From Allopusillimonas ginsengisoli (GTDB lineage: Bacteria; Pseudomonadota; Gammaproteobacteria; Burkholderiales; Burkholderiaceae_B), in contig RAPG01000002.1 of the NCBI GenBank assembly GCA_005239165.1, positions 310,001-374,000 of the forward strand: a stretch of 64,000 nucleotides of DNA, read 5' to 3'. Both the position numbers and the translations under genes were made by a program. The notes below the pieces were generated by a model. It was given only the letters and a program-made list of their open reading frames with translations. It searched no databases and was not told the origin of the DNA. Position 1 is the first letter of the stretch. Each line of letters begins with the position of its first letter. This document shows, one piece after another, positions 35,554 through 44,347 of this stretch.

Positions 35554-35650
35554 TCGATGTCGTCCAGACAAGACTGGATAAGCGCCCGCGCACGTTCGAC
35601 GCTCATGGGCTCGCACTGAAATAGATTGCGATACATACCTGGCGCTAAAA
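35545..35650. repeat. Left copy of tetR-3'-end direct repeat (island boundary)
   Basis: The 100 bases 35551-35650 match 48014-48113 with about eight mismatches; the similarity also covers CCGGT just before. Beyond 35650 the two copies diverge completely. The right copy is the end of the intact tetR gene, so the block between the copies (about 12.4 kb) appears to have been inserted or exchanged at this point. Confidence 0.85.
35550..35636 (-). pseudogene. 3' remnant of a tetR-family gene
   Basis: Read on the minus strand this gives MYRNLFQCEPMSVERARALIQ followed by SCLDDID and a stop. The intact regulator at 48013-48576 ends with the same sequence except S for C and S for I. Only the last 28 or so codons remain; nothing upstream in this copy belongs to the family. 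It marks the left edge of the accessory block. Confidence 0.85.
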
Positions 35651-35817
35651 ATAACTGGCCAGCATGCCGCACTGATCAGTGGACTGCTGGCAATGGTTGG
35701 CTCACCCCTCGTCTTATAAGGGTTAACCATGTAAATAGAATGACTAATAGCCGTATTTACCCTCATTCAACCCAGCTGGATTACACGTTAATCTGCACCA
35801 GAATCTGGAGCATAACT

Positions 35818-36789
35818 ATGCAGGGAATGCGCGGGCACAACGCTCAGTGGCGTATGACGACGTCTGGCGATGCAGACGATCATGCGCATAACCTCAGCCG
35901 CTGGGTACAAGAATACAATCAGTTTTCGGCAGGGACCTTTGTAGGTCAAATCACCGAGCTGTGGCTGCCGCATACGCAGCTTTTCCTGGAATCGACCAAC
36001 CAGATCCTGCACCAGTCCTGTGCTGCCTGGTCCAAGGCCCTATGGTTTGGCATCCCCGTATCTCGCACAGGTGGTGCGCGCATGGGTACCATAGACATTC
36101 CTGAGCACTCCATCGTCTTCAAGCAAGGCGGCACGCAATTCGAGCTTTTTACACCGGCAGACTTTGACATCATCGGCATCGTAATCGATGAAGATATCTT
36201 TGCACGCTATCTTCAGGACGTGGAACATGTAGACAGCAGCCAGATCACGCGCAAGCAAGGCCTCATGGGCGTCAGCCCACAGGCCAAGGCCGAAGTCTGC
36301 AGCGCTCTGATCAATATGCTCAACGCCAAACAAGCCACTCATGAAACTTACACGCCACCCTACCATTCCTTTGAGGATCGAATCCTCTCCTACCTGGCGC
36401 CCCTGCTCTATACCGGTACCGCACCTGCGCCCAGCACACCCAGAAACCTGAACCGCCACCGCATTGTCGAGCGAGCGCGGGACATTGTGCTTGCAGCGCC
36501 CACAGAGGGCATCTCAATCCCCGATTTATGCCGCGCCTTGCACGTCAGCCGTCGCACCCTGCAGTATTGTTTTCAAGACGTTGTGGGCATGGCGCCTTTG
36601 AATTATTTGCGTATCCTCAAACTCAACCAGGTACGACGCAATCTGCGTGCGGATAGCACGCGTCGTAACCCCGTCACCCAAGCCGCCCTATCCTGGGGCT
36701 TCTACCACTTGGGACAGTTCTCATCAGACTACCGCAAGCTCTTTGGCGAGACGCCTTCTCAGACCGTCGCTCACGTCAACTACGCCTGA
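35818..36789 (+). CDS. EutR-like AraC-family regulator
   Basis: Seen: 323 residues. The N-terminal half contains LHQSCAAWSKALWFGIP and GGTQFELFTPADF; the C-terminus is an AraC DNA-binding domain with LCRALHVSRRTLQYCF and LSWGFYHLGQFSSDYR. Known: enteric EutR, the ethanolamine-operon activator, has the corresponding LRQSCLVWPNSFWFGIP-type block, GGTEFEL, HVSRRTLQ and WGFWHLGQF (comparison from memory). The match extends over the ligand-binding half, which is rare for AraC proteins. Start at 35818 with GGAG upstream. Inferred: senses an ethanolamine-like amine and activates the following genes through repeats at 36871-36907. No eut lyase or microcompartment genes are present. Confidence 0.85.
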   Translation: MQGMRGHNAQWRMTTSGDADDHAHNLSRWVQEYNQFSAGTFVGQITELWLPHTQLFLESTNQILHQSCAAWSKALWFGIPVSRTGGARMGTIDIPEHSIVFKQGGTQFELFTPADFDIIGIVIDEDIFARYLQDVEHVDSSQITRKQGLMGVSPQAKAEVCSALINMLNAKQATHETYTPPYHSFEDRILSYLAPLLYTGTAPAPSTPRNLNRHRIVERARDIVLAAPTEGISIPDLCRALHVSRRTLQYCFQDVVGMAPLNYLRILKLNQVRRNLRADSTRRNPVTQAALSWGFYHLGQFSSDYRKLFGETPSQTVAHVNYA

Positions 36790-36870
36790 CCCCGCTCTGC
36801 TCTGACGCATCATCCTGGCAGCGCACCGCTCACGTCTCCAGCTCCTCTCATACTCCTCGTTACAGGGATT

Positions 36871-36907
36871 TGCCAAATCCCGATAGTGGTGTGCCAATTT
36901 TCGATAG
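36871..36907. promoter_or_regulatory. Two 16-bp direct repeats, 21 bp apart (AraC-type operator)
   Basis: TGCCAAATCCCGATAG at 36871-36886 and TGCCAATTTTCGATAG at 36892-36907 agree at 12 of 16 positions and start exactly 21 bases apart, two helical turns. AraC-family activators bind direct repeats with this spacing. They lie 96 bases ahead of the glutamine-synthetase-like ATG. Inferred target of the EutR-like protein encoded just upstream. Confidence 0.65.
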
Positions 36908-37002
36908 CTCACACCCCCCCAAGGCGCGACGATGAGGTCATAACAGGTGCGGGCGTGATGCCCGATTCTGCCCATCGTCACTGAGACATACGAAGGCCCA
37001 TC

Positions 37003-38385
37003 ATGCAAGAACGCTCCATCAAAACGACAGAAGACGCTATAAAGCTCGTCGAGGCTAGCGGACTAACCCACATAAAACTGGGCTTGTCCGACATCGATGG
37101 CGTGATACGCGGTAAGTACATGCGCAAGGACAAGTTCATCGGCGCCTTGCGCGACGGTTTCGTATTTTGCGACGTTGTCATGGGGTGGGACTCCAATGAC
37201 GACCTCTACGACAATACAAAATTCACAGGCTGGCATACCGCCTACCCCGACGCTCAGGTACGCATTGACCCGAGCAGTTGTCGGCGCCTACGCTTAGAGC
37301 ACGGTGCCAATGGCGAAGCCATGCTGTTTTTCATCGCTGAACTAGATGGCCCTGCTGCTGGCGTCTGCCCGCGTCGACTGCTGCACCGGGTTGTAGACAG
37401 GGCGAGCGATATGGGCTTTGACGTTTTTTCAGCCCTGGAATATGAATTTTTCATGTTCAATGAGACGCCAAAGACCATACGAGAAAAACAATATCGGAAT
37501 CTGGAGTCCTGGACCCCTGGAAATTTTGGCTACTCAGTGTTGCGCAGCACCGTCAACTCGGACTTCTACACGCAATTGATGGATTTGTCCGAAAAAATGG
37601 ATATCCCGATTGAGAGTCTGCACACCGAGACCGGACCAGGCGTGCTCGAAGCCGCCATCGCGGTAGACCGGATCAATGCTGCCGCTGACAAGGGCTTTTT
37701 GTTCAAGACTTTCACCAAGGCGTTGGCCGAACAAAAAGGCCTGATGGCAACCTTTATGGCCAAGTGGTCCCATAAACACGCGGGACAAAGCGGCCATATC
37801 CACATGTCGCTATGCGATCTGAAATCGGGAAAGAACGTATTTTACGATCCCACCAAAGAACACAGCATGAGCGATCTGCAGCGCCATTTCGTTGCAGGGC
37901 AACAGCGCTATATGCCCGAGATGATGGCCATGTATGCACAAACCATCAATAGTTACACCCGACTGGTGCCCGGCTATTGGGCACCCCTCGAAGCCAGCGT
38001 GGGTGTCGAGAATCGCACCACAGCACTACGCATTATTCCGGGTTCAGAAAAATGCCAGCGTGTGGAGATCCGCATCGGCTCAGCCGACGCTAACCCCTAC
38101 ATTGCCTTGGCAGCGGGTCTGGGTTCGGGCTTGCTGGGCATCGAACAGAAACTCGAGCCGGAACTCACCTTCGGCAACGCCTATACCCAATCATTTCCCC
38201 AGCATCTAAAGTTTCCCAGCACGCTGTGGGATGCCGCCCAGCGGCTACGTGCTTCAGAAGCTGCTCATGAGCTCTTTGGCGAGCCCTTTGTCGAACATAT
38301 GGCCGCCACACGCGAGTGGGAAGAGCGTAAATTCCGTGAGTACGTAACTGACTGGGAACTCCAGCGTTATTTCGAGATCATCTGA
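37003..38385 (+). CDS. Glutamine-synthetase-like gamma-glutamylamide ligase
   Basis: Seen: 460 residues with a GS beta-grasp (LSDIDGVIRGKYMRKDKF), then EYEFFMF, HTETGPGVLEAAI, GQSGHIHMSL, GYWAPLEASVGVENRT and RVEIRIGSADANPY. Known: these metal and ATP motifs are those of glutamine synthetase, but many relatives join glutamate to amines instead of ammonia (PuuA putrescine, IpuC isopropylamine, GlnA4 ethanolamine). No adenylylation loop of housekeeping GS is evident. It starts after AAGG at good spacing and is followed two bases later by an aldehyde dehydrogenase and an iron alcohol dehydrogenase. Inferred: forms a gamma-glutamylamide of an amino alcohol, probably ethanolamine. Confidence 0.85.
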   Translation: MQERSIKTTEDAIKLVEASGLTHIKLGLSDIDGVIRGKYMRKDKFIGALRDGFVFCDVVMGWDSNDDLYDNTKFTGWHTAYPDAQVRIDPSSCRRLRLEHGANGEAMLFFIAELDGPAAGVCPRRLLHRVVDRASDMGFDVFSALEYEFFMFNETPKTIREKQYRNLESWTPGNFGYSVLRSTVNSDFYTQLMDLSEKMDIPIESLHTETGPGVLEAAIAVDRINAAADKGFLFKTFTKALAEQKGLMATFMAKWSHKHAGQSGHIHMSLCDLKSGKNVFYDPTKEHSMSDLQRHFVAGQQRYMPEMMAMYAQTINSYTRLVPGYWAPLEASVGVENRTTALRIIPGSEKCQRVEIRIGSADANPYIALAAGLGSGLLGIEQKLEPELTFGNAYTQSFPQHLKFPSTLWDAAQRLRASEAAHELFGEPFVEHMAATREWEERKFREYVTDWELQRYFEII

Positions 38386-38386
38386 C

Positions 38387-39772
38387 ATGAACGAACTGAT
38401 CACTATCAGCCCCATAGATGGGCGTGAACTACTGCGTCGACCCTATACCAGCGAGACTGACATTGCACGCGCCTTGCGCACCGCTCGACGTGCGCAGCAT
38501 GAATGGGCGCGTGTTCCTCTGGCACAGCGCTGCGCCTTGGTAAGCGCCTGCGTGGATGCCGTGGTCGCGCGCAGCGACGCGATGGCACAGGCCATCACCG
38601 AACAGATGGGCCGTCCGATCCGCTACACACCCGGCGAGTTGCGTGGCTTTGAGGATCGCGCACGTCATATGATCGCCATCGCTCCCGAAGCCCTGGCGCC
38701 CATATATCCCGCCAAGCAGGACAAGCTCGATCGTTATATTTTGCGCGAGCCCGTCGGCACCGTATTGACCGTCGCGCCCTGGAACTATCCTCTACTCACG
38801 GCGGTCAACAGCATCGTGCCAGCTCTGGTGGCAGGCAATAGTGTGATCCTCAAGCACTCAGATCAGACACCACTGTGTGCCGAGCAGCTCGTCGAAGCCT
38901 TTGGCGCCGCTGGATTACCCGAAGGGTTGTTTCAATACATTCACGCCACGCACGACACCATCCGCCAGATCATTCAATCGCCCTATATCGACTATGTGTC
39001 ATTCACCGGGTCCGTGCGGGGCGGCACTGCAATCGAGGAGGCGGCCACTGGTCGATTTATCGGCAAGGGGCTGGAGCTAGGAGGCAATGATCCTGCCTAT
39101 GTGCGTGCCGACGCAGACCTGGGCCACGCGGTGGATACCCTGGTGGACGGTGCGTTTTTCAATTCAGGACAATCTTGCTGCGGCATTCAGCGTATCTATG
39201 TCGACCAGACGATCTACCAAGACTTTATAGACCGCGCTGTCACCCTCACCGAGGCCTATGTGCTTGACGACCCGATGAACCCCGATACCACGCTGGGTCC
39301 TGTCGTACGGGCCAAGTCCGCCGCCGAAATCCGCCAAGTCCTGGATGAGGCGCTAAACCGAGGCGCACGCAATCTGATCGACTCAGGCAAATTCGCTCGG
39401 GCCGAGCCTGGCAGTACCTATGTGGCCCCGGCACTGCTCTCCGACGTGAACCACGATATGCTGGTCATGAATGAAGAGTGCTTCGGTCCTGTTGTGGGCA
39501 TTATGGCTGTGCCCTCGGATGAGCGTGCCATCGAGCTTATGAACGATAGCAACTACGGTCTGACGGCCTCCGTCTTTACTCAGGACGCTGATGCGGCAGT
39601 GCGCATAGGCAGTCAGGTGCAGACAGGTACGTTCTTTATGAATCGCTGCGACAGCTTGGACCCAGCCCTGGCCTGGACAGGTGTCAAGAATACCGGACAT
39701 GGCATTTCCCTCTCGACGCTGGGATACCAGGCTCTCACTCGAGCAAAATCCTTTCACTTGCGCCAACTTTAG
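38387..39772 (+). CDS. NAD(P)-dependent aldehyde dehydrogenase
   Basis: Seen: 461 residues with VAPWNYPLLTAVNSIVPAL, FTGSVRGG, catalytic glutamate region LELGGNDPAYV and nucleophile region NSGQSCCGIQRIYVD. Known: a standard aldehyde dehydrogenase giving a carboxylic acid. Two bases separate it from the ligase gene, so they are co-translated. Inferred: oxidises the gamma-glutamyl aldehyde made by the next enzyme, as PuuC does in the Puu pathway and as proposed for the GlnA4-linked genes of Streptomyces. Confidence 0.93.
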   Translation: MNELITISPIDGRELLRRPYTSETDIARALRTARRAQHEWARVPLAQRCALVSACVDAVVARSDAMAQAITEQMGRPIRYTPGELRGFEDRARHMIAIAPEALAPIYPAKQDKLDRYILREPVGTVLTVAPWNYPLLTAVNSIVPALVAGNSVILKHSDQTPLCAEQLVEAFGAAGLPEGLFQYIHATHDTIRQIIQSPYIDYVSFTGSVRGGTAIEEAATGRFIGKGLELGGNDPAYVRADADLGHAVDTLVDGAFFNSGQSCCGIQRIYVDQTIYQDFIDRAVTLTEAYVLDDPMNPDTTLGPVVRAKSAAEIRQVLDEALNRGARNLIDSGKFARAEPGSTYVAPALLSDVNHDMLVMNEECFGPVVGIMAVPSDERAIELMNDSNYGLTASVFTQDADAAVRIGSQVQTGTFFMNRCDSLDPALAWTGVKNTGHGISLSTLGYQALTRAKSFHLRQL

Positions 39773-39785
39773 CGGTTACCCCATC

Positions 39786-40949
39786 ATGAAACATCTGAAC
39801 GTCAACTGGAATTACCCAACCGCCGTCAAAGTCGGCCCCGGGCGCATCCAAGAGCTACCGCAATATTGCCGTCAGCTCGGCATGACACGTCCTCTACTGA
39901 TCACTGACCCAGGCTTGGCCGGCCTGCCGATGGTCACTGCTGCCGTCGCCTCGTGTAAACAGGCTGGGTTGCACTGCGACGTCTTCTCCAACATCAAAGG
40001 CAATCCGACCGGCGCGAACGTCGTCGATGGCGTCAAGGCCTATCATGCCTCCAGGCACGACGGCGTGATTGCCTTTGGCGGCGGTTCCGCCCTGGACGCG
40101 GCTAAAGCCGTCGCGCTACTCGTAGGGCAGGATCGCCCTCTCTGGGACTTTGAGGATATTGGCGACAACTACCTGAGGGTGAATGTCGCCGGCATGGCAC
40201 CTGTGGTTGCGGTTCCGACGACAGCCGGAACTGGCTCGGAGGTCGGGCGAGCTTCGGTGATCACCGACGAGCGCGATCACGTCAAGCGTATTATCTTCCA
40301 CGCCAATATGCTGCCCGCAGTGGTCATTCTGGATGCCGAGCTTTCTGTCGGTCTGCCCGCAGGCCTGACTGCGGCAACCGGCATGGACGCCTTGTCGCAT
40401 AACCTCGAAGCCCTGTGCTCGCCAGTCTTTCACCCTATGGCTGCAGGCATTGCTGTTGAAGGCATACGTCTGGTTCAGCAATACTTACCCGATGCCGTGG
40501 CTGACGGGCACAACCTGCTCGCACGCCATCACATGCTAGTTGCCTCAAGCATGGGTGCGACAGCCTTTCAAAAGGGGCTGGGAGCCATGCATGCACTCGC
40601 CCACCCGTTAGGCGCCACCTATGACGCTCATCACGGCACGCTCAATGCGATTCTTATGCCTTATGTATTGCGCGCCAATCATGCAGCCATCGACGAACGC
40701 CTCACCACCTTGTCTCGCTATCTGAACCTGCCCAAATGCAGCTTTGAAGGCTTTCTCGACTGGGTGCTGGAGTTACGTGACGCGGTAGGGATCCCACATA
40801 CGCTCGCAGAGATCGGTATTCCCGATGATCGCATTGAGGAGATCGGGCACATGGCCGTGGCTGATGGTGCATCGGCCACCAATCCCATCCCGTTCCCACC
40901 CGCGCAATACAGTGAGATCCTCGGCCACGCCTTGACCGGAAAACTGTAA
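39786..40949 (+). CDS. Iron-containing alcohol dehydrogenase
   Basis: Seen: 387 residues with IAFGGGSALDAAKAVALL, VPTTAGTGSEVGRASVI, the metal motif GMDALSHNLEA and GLGAMHALAHPLGATYDAHHG. Known: group III Fe-dependent dehydrogenases use the Asp and three His visible here to bind iron or zinc, and oxidise primary alcohols or reduce aldehydes with NAD. Start at 39786 follows the ALDH stop by 13 bases; its stop overlaps the next ATG (TAATG). Inferred: an alcohol dehydrogenase in place of the Puu pathway's amine oxidase means the substrate carries a free hydroxyl, which points to an amino alcohol. Confidence 0.93.
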   Translation: MKHLNVNWNYPTAVKVGPGRIQELPQYCRQLGMTRPLLITDPGLAGLPMVTAAVASCKQAGLHCDVFSNIKGNPTGANVVDGVKAYHASRHDGVIAFGGGSALDAAKAVALLVGQDRPLWDFEDIGDNYLRVNVAGMAPVVAVPTTAGTGSEVGRASVITDERDHVKRIIFHANMLPAVVILDAELSVGLPAGLTAATGMDALSHNLEALCSPVFHPMAAGIAVEGIRLVQQYLPDAVADGHNLLARHHMLVASSMGATAFQKGLGAMHALAHPLGATYDAHHGTLNAILMPYVLRANHAAIDERLTTLSRYLNLPKCSFEGFLDWVLELRDAVGIPHTLAEIGIPDDRIEEIGHMAVADGASATNPIPFPPAQYSEILGHALTGKL

Positions 40950-42409
40950 TGGCACACATCGGCCTCCTTGGCTTTTTACATGAAACCAATACCTTTGCAC
41001 CAGGGGTTACGACCCTGGCGAAATTCATCGAAGCCGATGCCTGGCCCGGCCTGATCACCGGCGACGAAGTCCTCAGCTCCACCCGAGGAATGAACCTTGC
41101 CATCAGTGGCTTTATCGCCGCCATGCAAGGCAGCGAACATACCCTGATTCCCTTGCTCTGGTGCTCGGCAAACCCATCTGCAGCAGTCGAGGATGAAGCC
41201 TTTGAGGCCATCGTCAGCCAGATTCTGGAACAGATCGAGAAGGCGCCCCATCTGGACGCCTTGTTTTTGGATCTGCACGGCGCGATGGTGACGGTTTCTC
41301 ACGAGGACGCGGAAGGCGAGCTACTGGATCGCCTACGCAGCCGTCTCGGCCCAGCCATGCCCATGGTGGCGGCACTGGACTTTCATGCCAATGTTAGCGC
41401 GGCCATGCTGCGCCACGCTGACGGACTGCTGGCCTATCGCAGCTACCCACATGTGGACATGGCCCAGACTGGTGCGCGCGCGGCACAGATGCTCACACGT
41501 ATCCTTGCCGGAGAGCCGGTGCATACGGCCTCGCGGAAAATCGATATTCTCATTCCCATGCCCTGGCAAAGCACGCTGGCAGAACCTGCATGCTCAATTA
41601 TGCAATATGCCCGCTCACTAGAAAGCTCGGATACTCCTGAGGTTCAGTTCATCCCAGGCTTTCCCTTGGCTGATATTTACGACAGTGGGCCAACCATTTT
41701 GGCGTATGGCCGCAGCCAAGCCCAGGCCGATCAGGCCGCCGATCTGCTCTATGCCAAGGTCGAAGACGCACGTCAGGCCTTCCAGGGGAAACTGCTCAGT
41801 ATTTCCGAGGCCGTCGCACGCATTCAGGCACACCCCGAACGCCGCATTCTGCTTGCCGATACGCAGGACAATCCAGGTGGTGGGGGGACGGGCGACACGA
41901 CAGACATCCTGCATGCCCTGGCACAGCAGTCTGTGCGGGATGTTTGTGCAGGCATCGTATGCGATCCGGCATTTGCTCAGGCCGCCCACAAGGCTGGGAT
42001 CGGTCACCCTATTCAAGGATCACTGGGCGGATACAGCGGTACAGGAGCGGGGCCACTGACCGGTGAGTTTGAGATACTCGCCACAGGCAATGGCCGTTTT
42101 ACCGGCACTGGTCCGTTCTATAGAGGGTGCAATATGGATCTGGGGCTCATGGCACGGGTGCGCTACGGCACGATCGAGATCCTTGTATCCAGCAAAAAGC
42201 AGCAAGCAGCCGACCAGGCGATGTTCAGACACCTGAATGCCGAACCTGCACAATACCGGGTGCTGGTATTGAAAAGCTCAGTTCATTTTCGTGCAGATTT
42301 TTCAGCCCTTGCTGACGATATTCTGATGATCGCCGCACCCGGTGAGAATACCGCTGATCTACATGCGCTAACGTACCGCCGACTACGCCCGGGCGTGTTG
42401 ATTCTATAG
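40949..42409 (+). CDS. M81-family metallopeptidase (MlrC-like)
   Basis: Seen: 486 residues beginning with LGFLHETNTFAPG, then LDLHGAMVT, ALDFHANVSAAM, YRSYPHVDMAQTG and DNPGGGGTGDTT. Known: these His/Asp motifs are the M81 (DUF1485/MlrC N-terminal) metal site; MlrC of microcystin degraders cuts a peptide next to a gamma-linked glutamate. Its ATG shares a base with the preceding stop, so it belongs to the operon. Inferred: hydrolyses the gamma-glutamyl product (for ethanolamine, gamma-glutamylglycine) to recover glutamate. No class I amidotransferase-type hydrolase is present to do this. It converges on the phosphatase gene with no gap. Confidence 0.88.
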   Translation: MAHIGLLGFLHETNTFAPGVTTLAKFIEADAWPGLITGDEVLSSTRGMNLAISGFIAAMQGSEHTLIPLLWCSANPSAAVEDEAFEAIVSQILEQIEKAPHLDALFLDLHGAMVTVSHEDAEGELLDRLRSRLGPAMPMVAALDFHANVSAAMLRHADGLLAYRSYPHVDMAQTGARAAQMLTRILAGEPVHTASRKIDILIPMPWQSTLAEPACSIMQYARSLESSDTPEVQFIPGFPLADIYDSGPTILAYGRSQAQADQAADLLYAKVEDARQAFQGKLLSISEAVARIQAHPERRILLADTQDNPGGGGTGDTTDILHALAQQSVRDVCAGIVCDPAFAQAAHKAGIGHPIQGSLGGYSGTGAGPLTGEFEILATGNGRFTGTGPFYRGCNMDLGLMARVRYGTIEILVSSKKQQAADQAMFRHLNAEPAQYRVLVLKSSVHFRADFSALADDILMIAAPGENTADLHALTYRRLRPGVLIL

Positions 42410-43204
42410 CTATTGCTCTGCGACGATGGCGAGTACTGCCCGATGCAAAGCCGGATTGGCAGCGGCAATAACTCGCCCATCCGAGTGCATGGTGACAGGC
42501 CGTCCTGCCCAATCGGTAATGACCCCGCCTGCCTCCTCAATCACCGGACGTAGGGCCAAGTAATCGTAGGGCTGCAACCCTGCCTCGACCACCAGATCAA
42601 TCTGCCCCGAGGCCAGCAGGGCATAGCTATAACAGTCCCCGCCAAATCGGCGCAGATATACAGCTCGCGTCAGCTCATCAAATGCCCGCGCCTCATCGCC
42701 GGTAAAAATATCAGGCGAGGTCGCATACAGAATCGCGTCCTCTAACCGATCGGTCTGGCGGGTGCGGCACGCCGCACCACGATACTGGCATCCTTGTCCT
42801 TGTGCCCCGACCCAACGTTCGCCGGTAAACGGGATATCGACAATACCAAAAACGGGCACACCATCGCGTAGCAACGCCACCAGACATCCCCACAAAGGAT
42901 TGCCTGAAATAAAGCTGCGCGTGCCATCAATCGGATCAATAGACCAGAGGTATTGCGCATCGAGGTGGCTGAGGCCGAACTCCTCACCCAGCATGCCGTG
43001 CTCGGGATAGCGCTGCAAAATCGCATCGCGCAGAAACTGCTCCACTGAGCGGTCAGCGATGGTCACGGGGCTCTCATCGGCCTTGGTGATGATCTCGGGC
43101 GCCTGTCGGAACCACTTCAAGGCGACGGCACGCGCCTGCGTCACCGTTGTCTGTGCAAAATCGAGCATTTCTGCAATCTGAGGCTCAAGGCCACTGAGTG
43201 TCAT
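42410..43204 (-). CDS. Inositol-monophosphatase-family phosphatase (HisN-like)
   Basis: Seen: 264 residues with HGMLGEEFGLSHLDA, WSIDPIDGTRSFISG, and late PYDYLALRPVIEEAGGVITDW. Known: these are the metal sites of Mg-dependent IMPase-fold phosphatases; the PYDYLALxP variant and overall form match histidinol-phosphatase HisN-like proteins. Start at 43204 with CAGGAG upstream. It is divergent from the ABC transporter genes (126 bases) and abuts the peptidase stop. Inferred: dephosphorylates an imported phosphorylated substrate or a pathway phosphoester. Not linked to his genes, so a biosynthetic HisN role is less likely. Confidence 0.85.
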   Translation of the reverse strand: MTLSGLEPQIAEMLDFAQTTVTQARAVALKWFRQAPEIITKADESPVTIADRSVEQFLRDAILQRYPEHGMLGEEFGLSHLDAQYLWSIDPIDGTRSFISGNPLWGCLVALLRDGVPVFGIVDIPFTGERWVGAQGQGCQYRGAACRTRQTDRLEDAILYATSPDIFTGDEARAFDELTRAVYLRRFGGDCYSYALLASGQIDLVVEAGLQPYDYLALRPVIEEAGGVITDWAGRPVTMHSDGRVIAAANPALHRAVLAIVAEQ

Positions 43205-43247
43205 CACACTGAACTCCTGACAAGTTTCGGAATCATTGTGAATGAGC

Positions 43248-43263
43248 TTGCATAAATATGCAA
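43248..43263. promoter_or_regulatory. Perfect palindrome in phosphatase/ABC divergent promoter
   Basis: TTGCATA-AA-TATGCAA sits between the divergent starts at 43204 and 43330. It is a good candidate operator for the DeoR-family protein encoded at the end of the transporter operon. A GCCGG...CCGGC stem followed by CCTTTTTCC at 43287-43311 lies further down and might attenuate the transporter transcript. Confidence 0.5.
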
Positions 43264-43329
43264 ATTTACACAAAATAGCAACACAGCCGGCATAGACCGG
43301 CCCTTTTTCCCCACAAAGCAGGAGACACC

Positions 43330-44346
43330 ATGAATACCTTTACGAGAAGTATCTTGGCTGCGGCCATCACCATGCTAGGCGTAGGGGTTACCCACATCGC
43401 CAGCGCCGATCCCTTGACTATCTACACCGCTCTGGAGGATGACGAAGTATCCGACTACATGGCTGTCGCAAAAGCAGCCATGCCTGATGTGGAGTTTCAT
43501 GTATTACGACTATCCACGGGCGATCTGGCTGCACGCATGCTGGCCGAAGGCAAGAACCCACGTAATGACGTGATCTGGGGGTTTGCCGTCACAAATATGC
43601 TGGATCCTCGCATCCACGACAGTCTGCAATCGTATTTGCCTCCCGCTGCGGCTCAACTACCTGATCTCTACAAAGCCAAGGACGGCACGTGGTTCGCTGC
43701 AACTGGCTATATGGCGGCGTTTTGCGTGAACACCGAGCGGCTCAAAAGCAAAAACCTGCCCATGCCCACAAGTTGGGAAGATCTGACCAACCCGGTATAC
43801 CAGGGCGAAGTCGTCATGCCTAGTCCGGCTGCGTCAGGCACAGGCTATTTGCAGATCGCCGCCATACTCCAAGGTATGGAAGGCGATAAAGGTTGGGATC
43901 TGATCAAGCGCTTGAACAAGAACATCGCGCAATACACGTCCTCAGGCTCCAAGCCTTGCAAAATGGCGCGCACTGGCGAATACACCATCGGTGCCTCATT
44001 CGCTTTCCCCGCCATGCAATCCATCGAGGCAGGCTTCCCCGTCAAGATGGTGATTCCTTCGGACTGGGAGGGTTATGAGCTGGAGGCCTCGGGCATCATG
44101 GCGGCAAGCAAAAACCTGAAGGATTCCAAACGTTTCCTCGACTGGACCTTGTCGCCCGATGCCGCTAATTTGTACAAAAAGTATAAAGAGATTATCACCA
44201 TTCCTGGTCTCAAGCCCTCCGAGCAGTCCATCAAGGCAGGCCTGCCCACAGATGTCTCTAAGGTCTTGTTCCCCATCAACTTCGAGCAGTCAGCCAAGGC
44301 GCGCGGCGAGATCATCAAGACCTGGCAACAAGTCACGGCTAAGTAA
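43330..44346 (+). CDS. ABC transporter substrate-binding protein, 2-aminoethylphosphonate type
   Basis: Seen: 338 residues with a signal peptide ending ASA before DPLTIYTALEDDEV, then GKNPRNDVIWGFAVTNM, MPSPAASGTGYL and SGSKPCKMARTGEYTIG. Known: a class II periplasmic receptor of the Fe(III)/AEP cluster; the TIYTALEDDE start and this domain layout match proteins annotated as putative 2-aminoethylphosphonate receptors (PhnS2/AepX relatives). Its RBS AGGAG is strong. Inferred: binds a small zwitterionic amine with phosphate or phosphonate, or a related amine. Annotation by family cannot decide between AEP, phosphoethanolamine and others. First gene of the transporter operon. Confidence 0.87.
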   Translation: MNTFTRSILAAAITMLGVGVTHIASADPLTIYTALEDDEVSDYMAVAKAAMPDVEFHVLRLSTGDLAARMLAEGKNPRNDVIWGFAVTNMLDPRIHDSLQSYLPPAAAQLPDLYKAKDGTWFAATGYMAAFCVNTERLKSKNLPMPTSWEDLTNPVYQGEVVMPSPAASGTGYLQIAAILQGMEGDKGWDLIKRLNKNIAQYTSSGSKPCKMARTGEYTIGASFAFPAMQSIEAGFPVKMVIPSDWEGYELEASGIMAASKNLKDSKRFLDWTLSPDAANLYKKYKEIITIPGLKPSEQSIKAGLPTDVSKVLFPINFEQSAKARGEIIKTWQQVTAK

Positions 44347-44347
44347 T

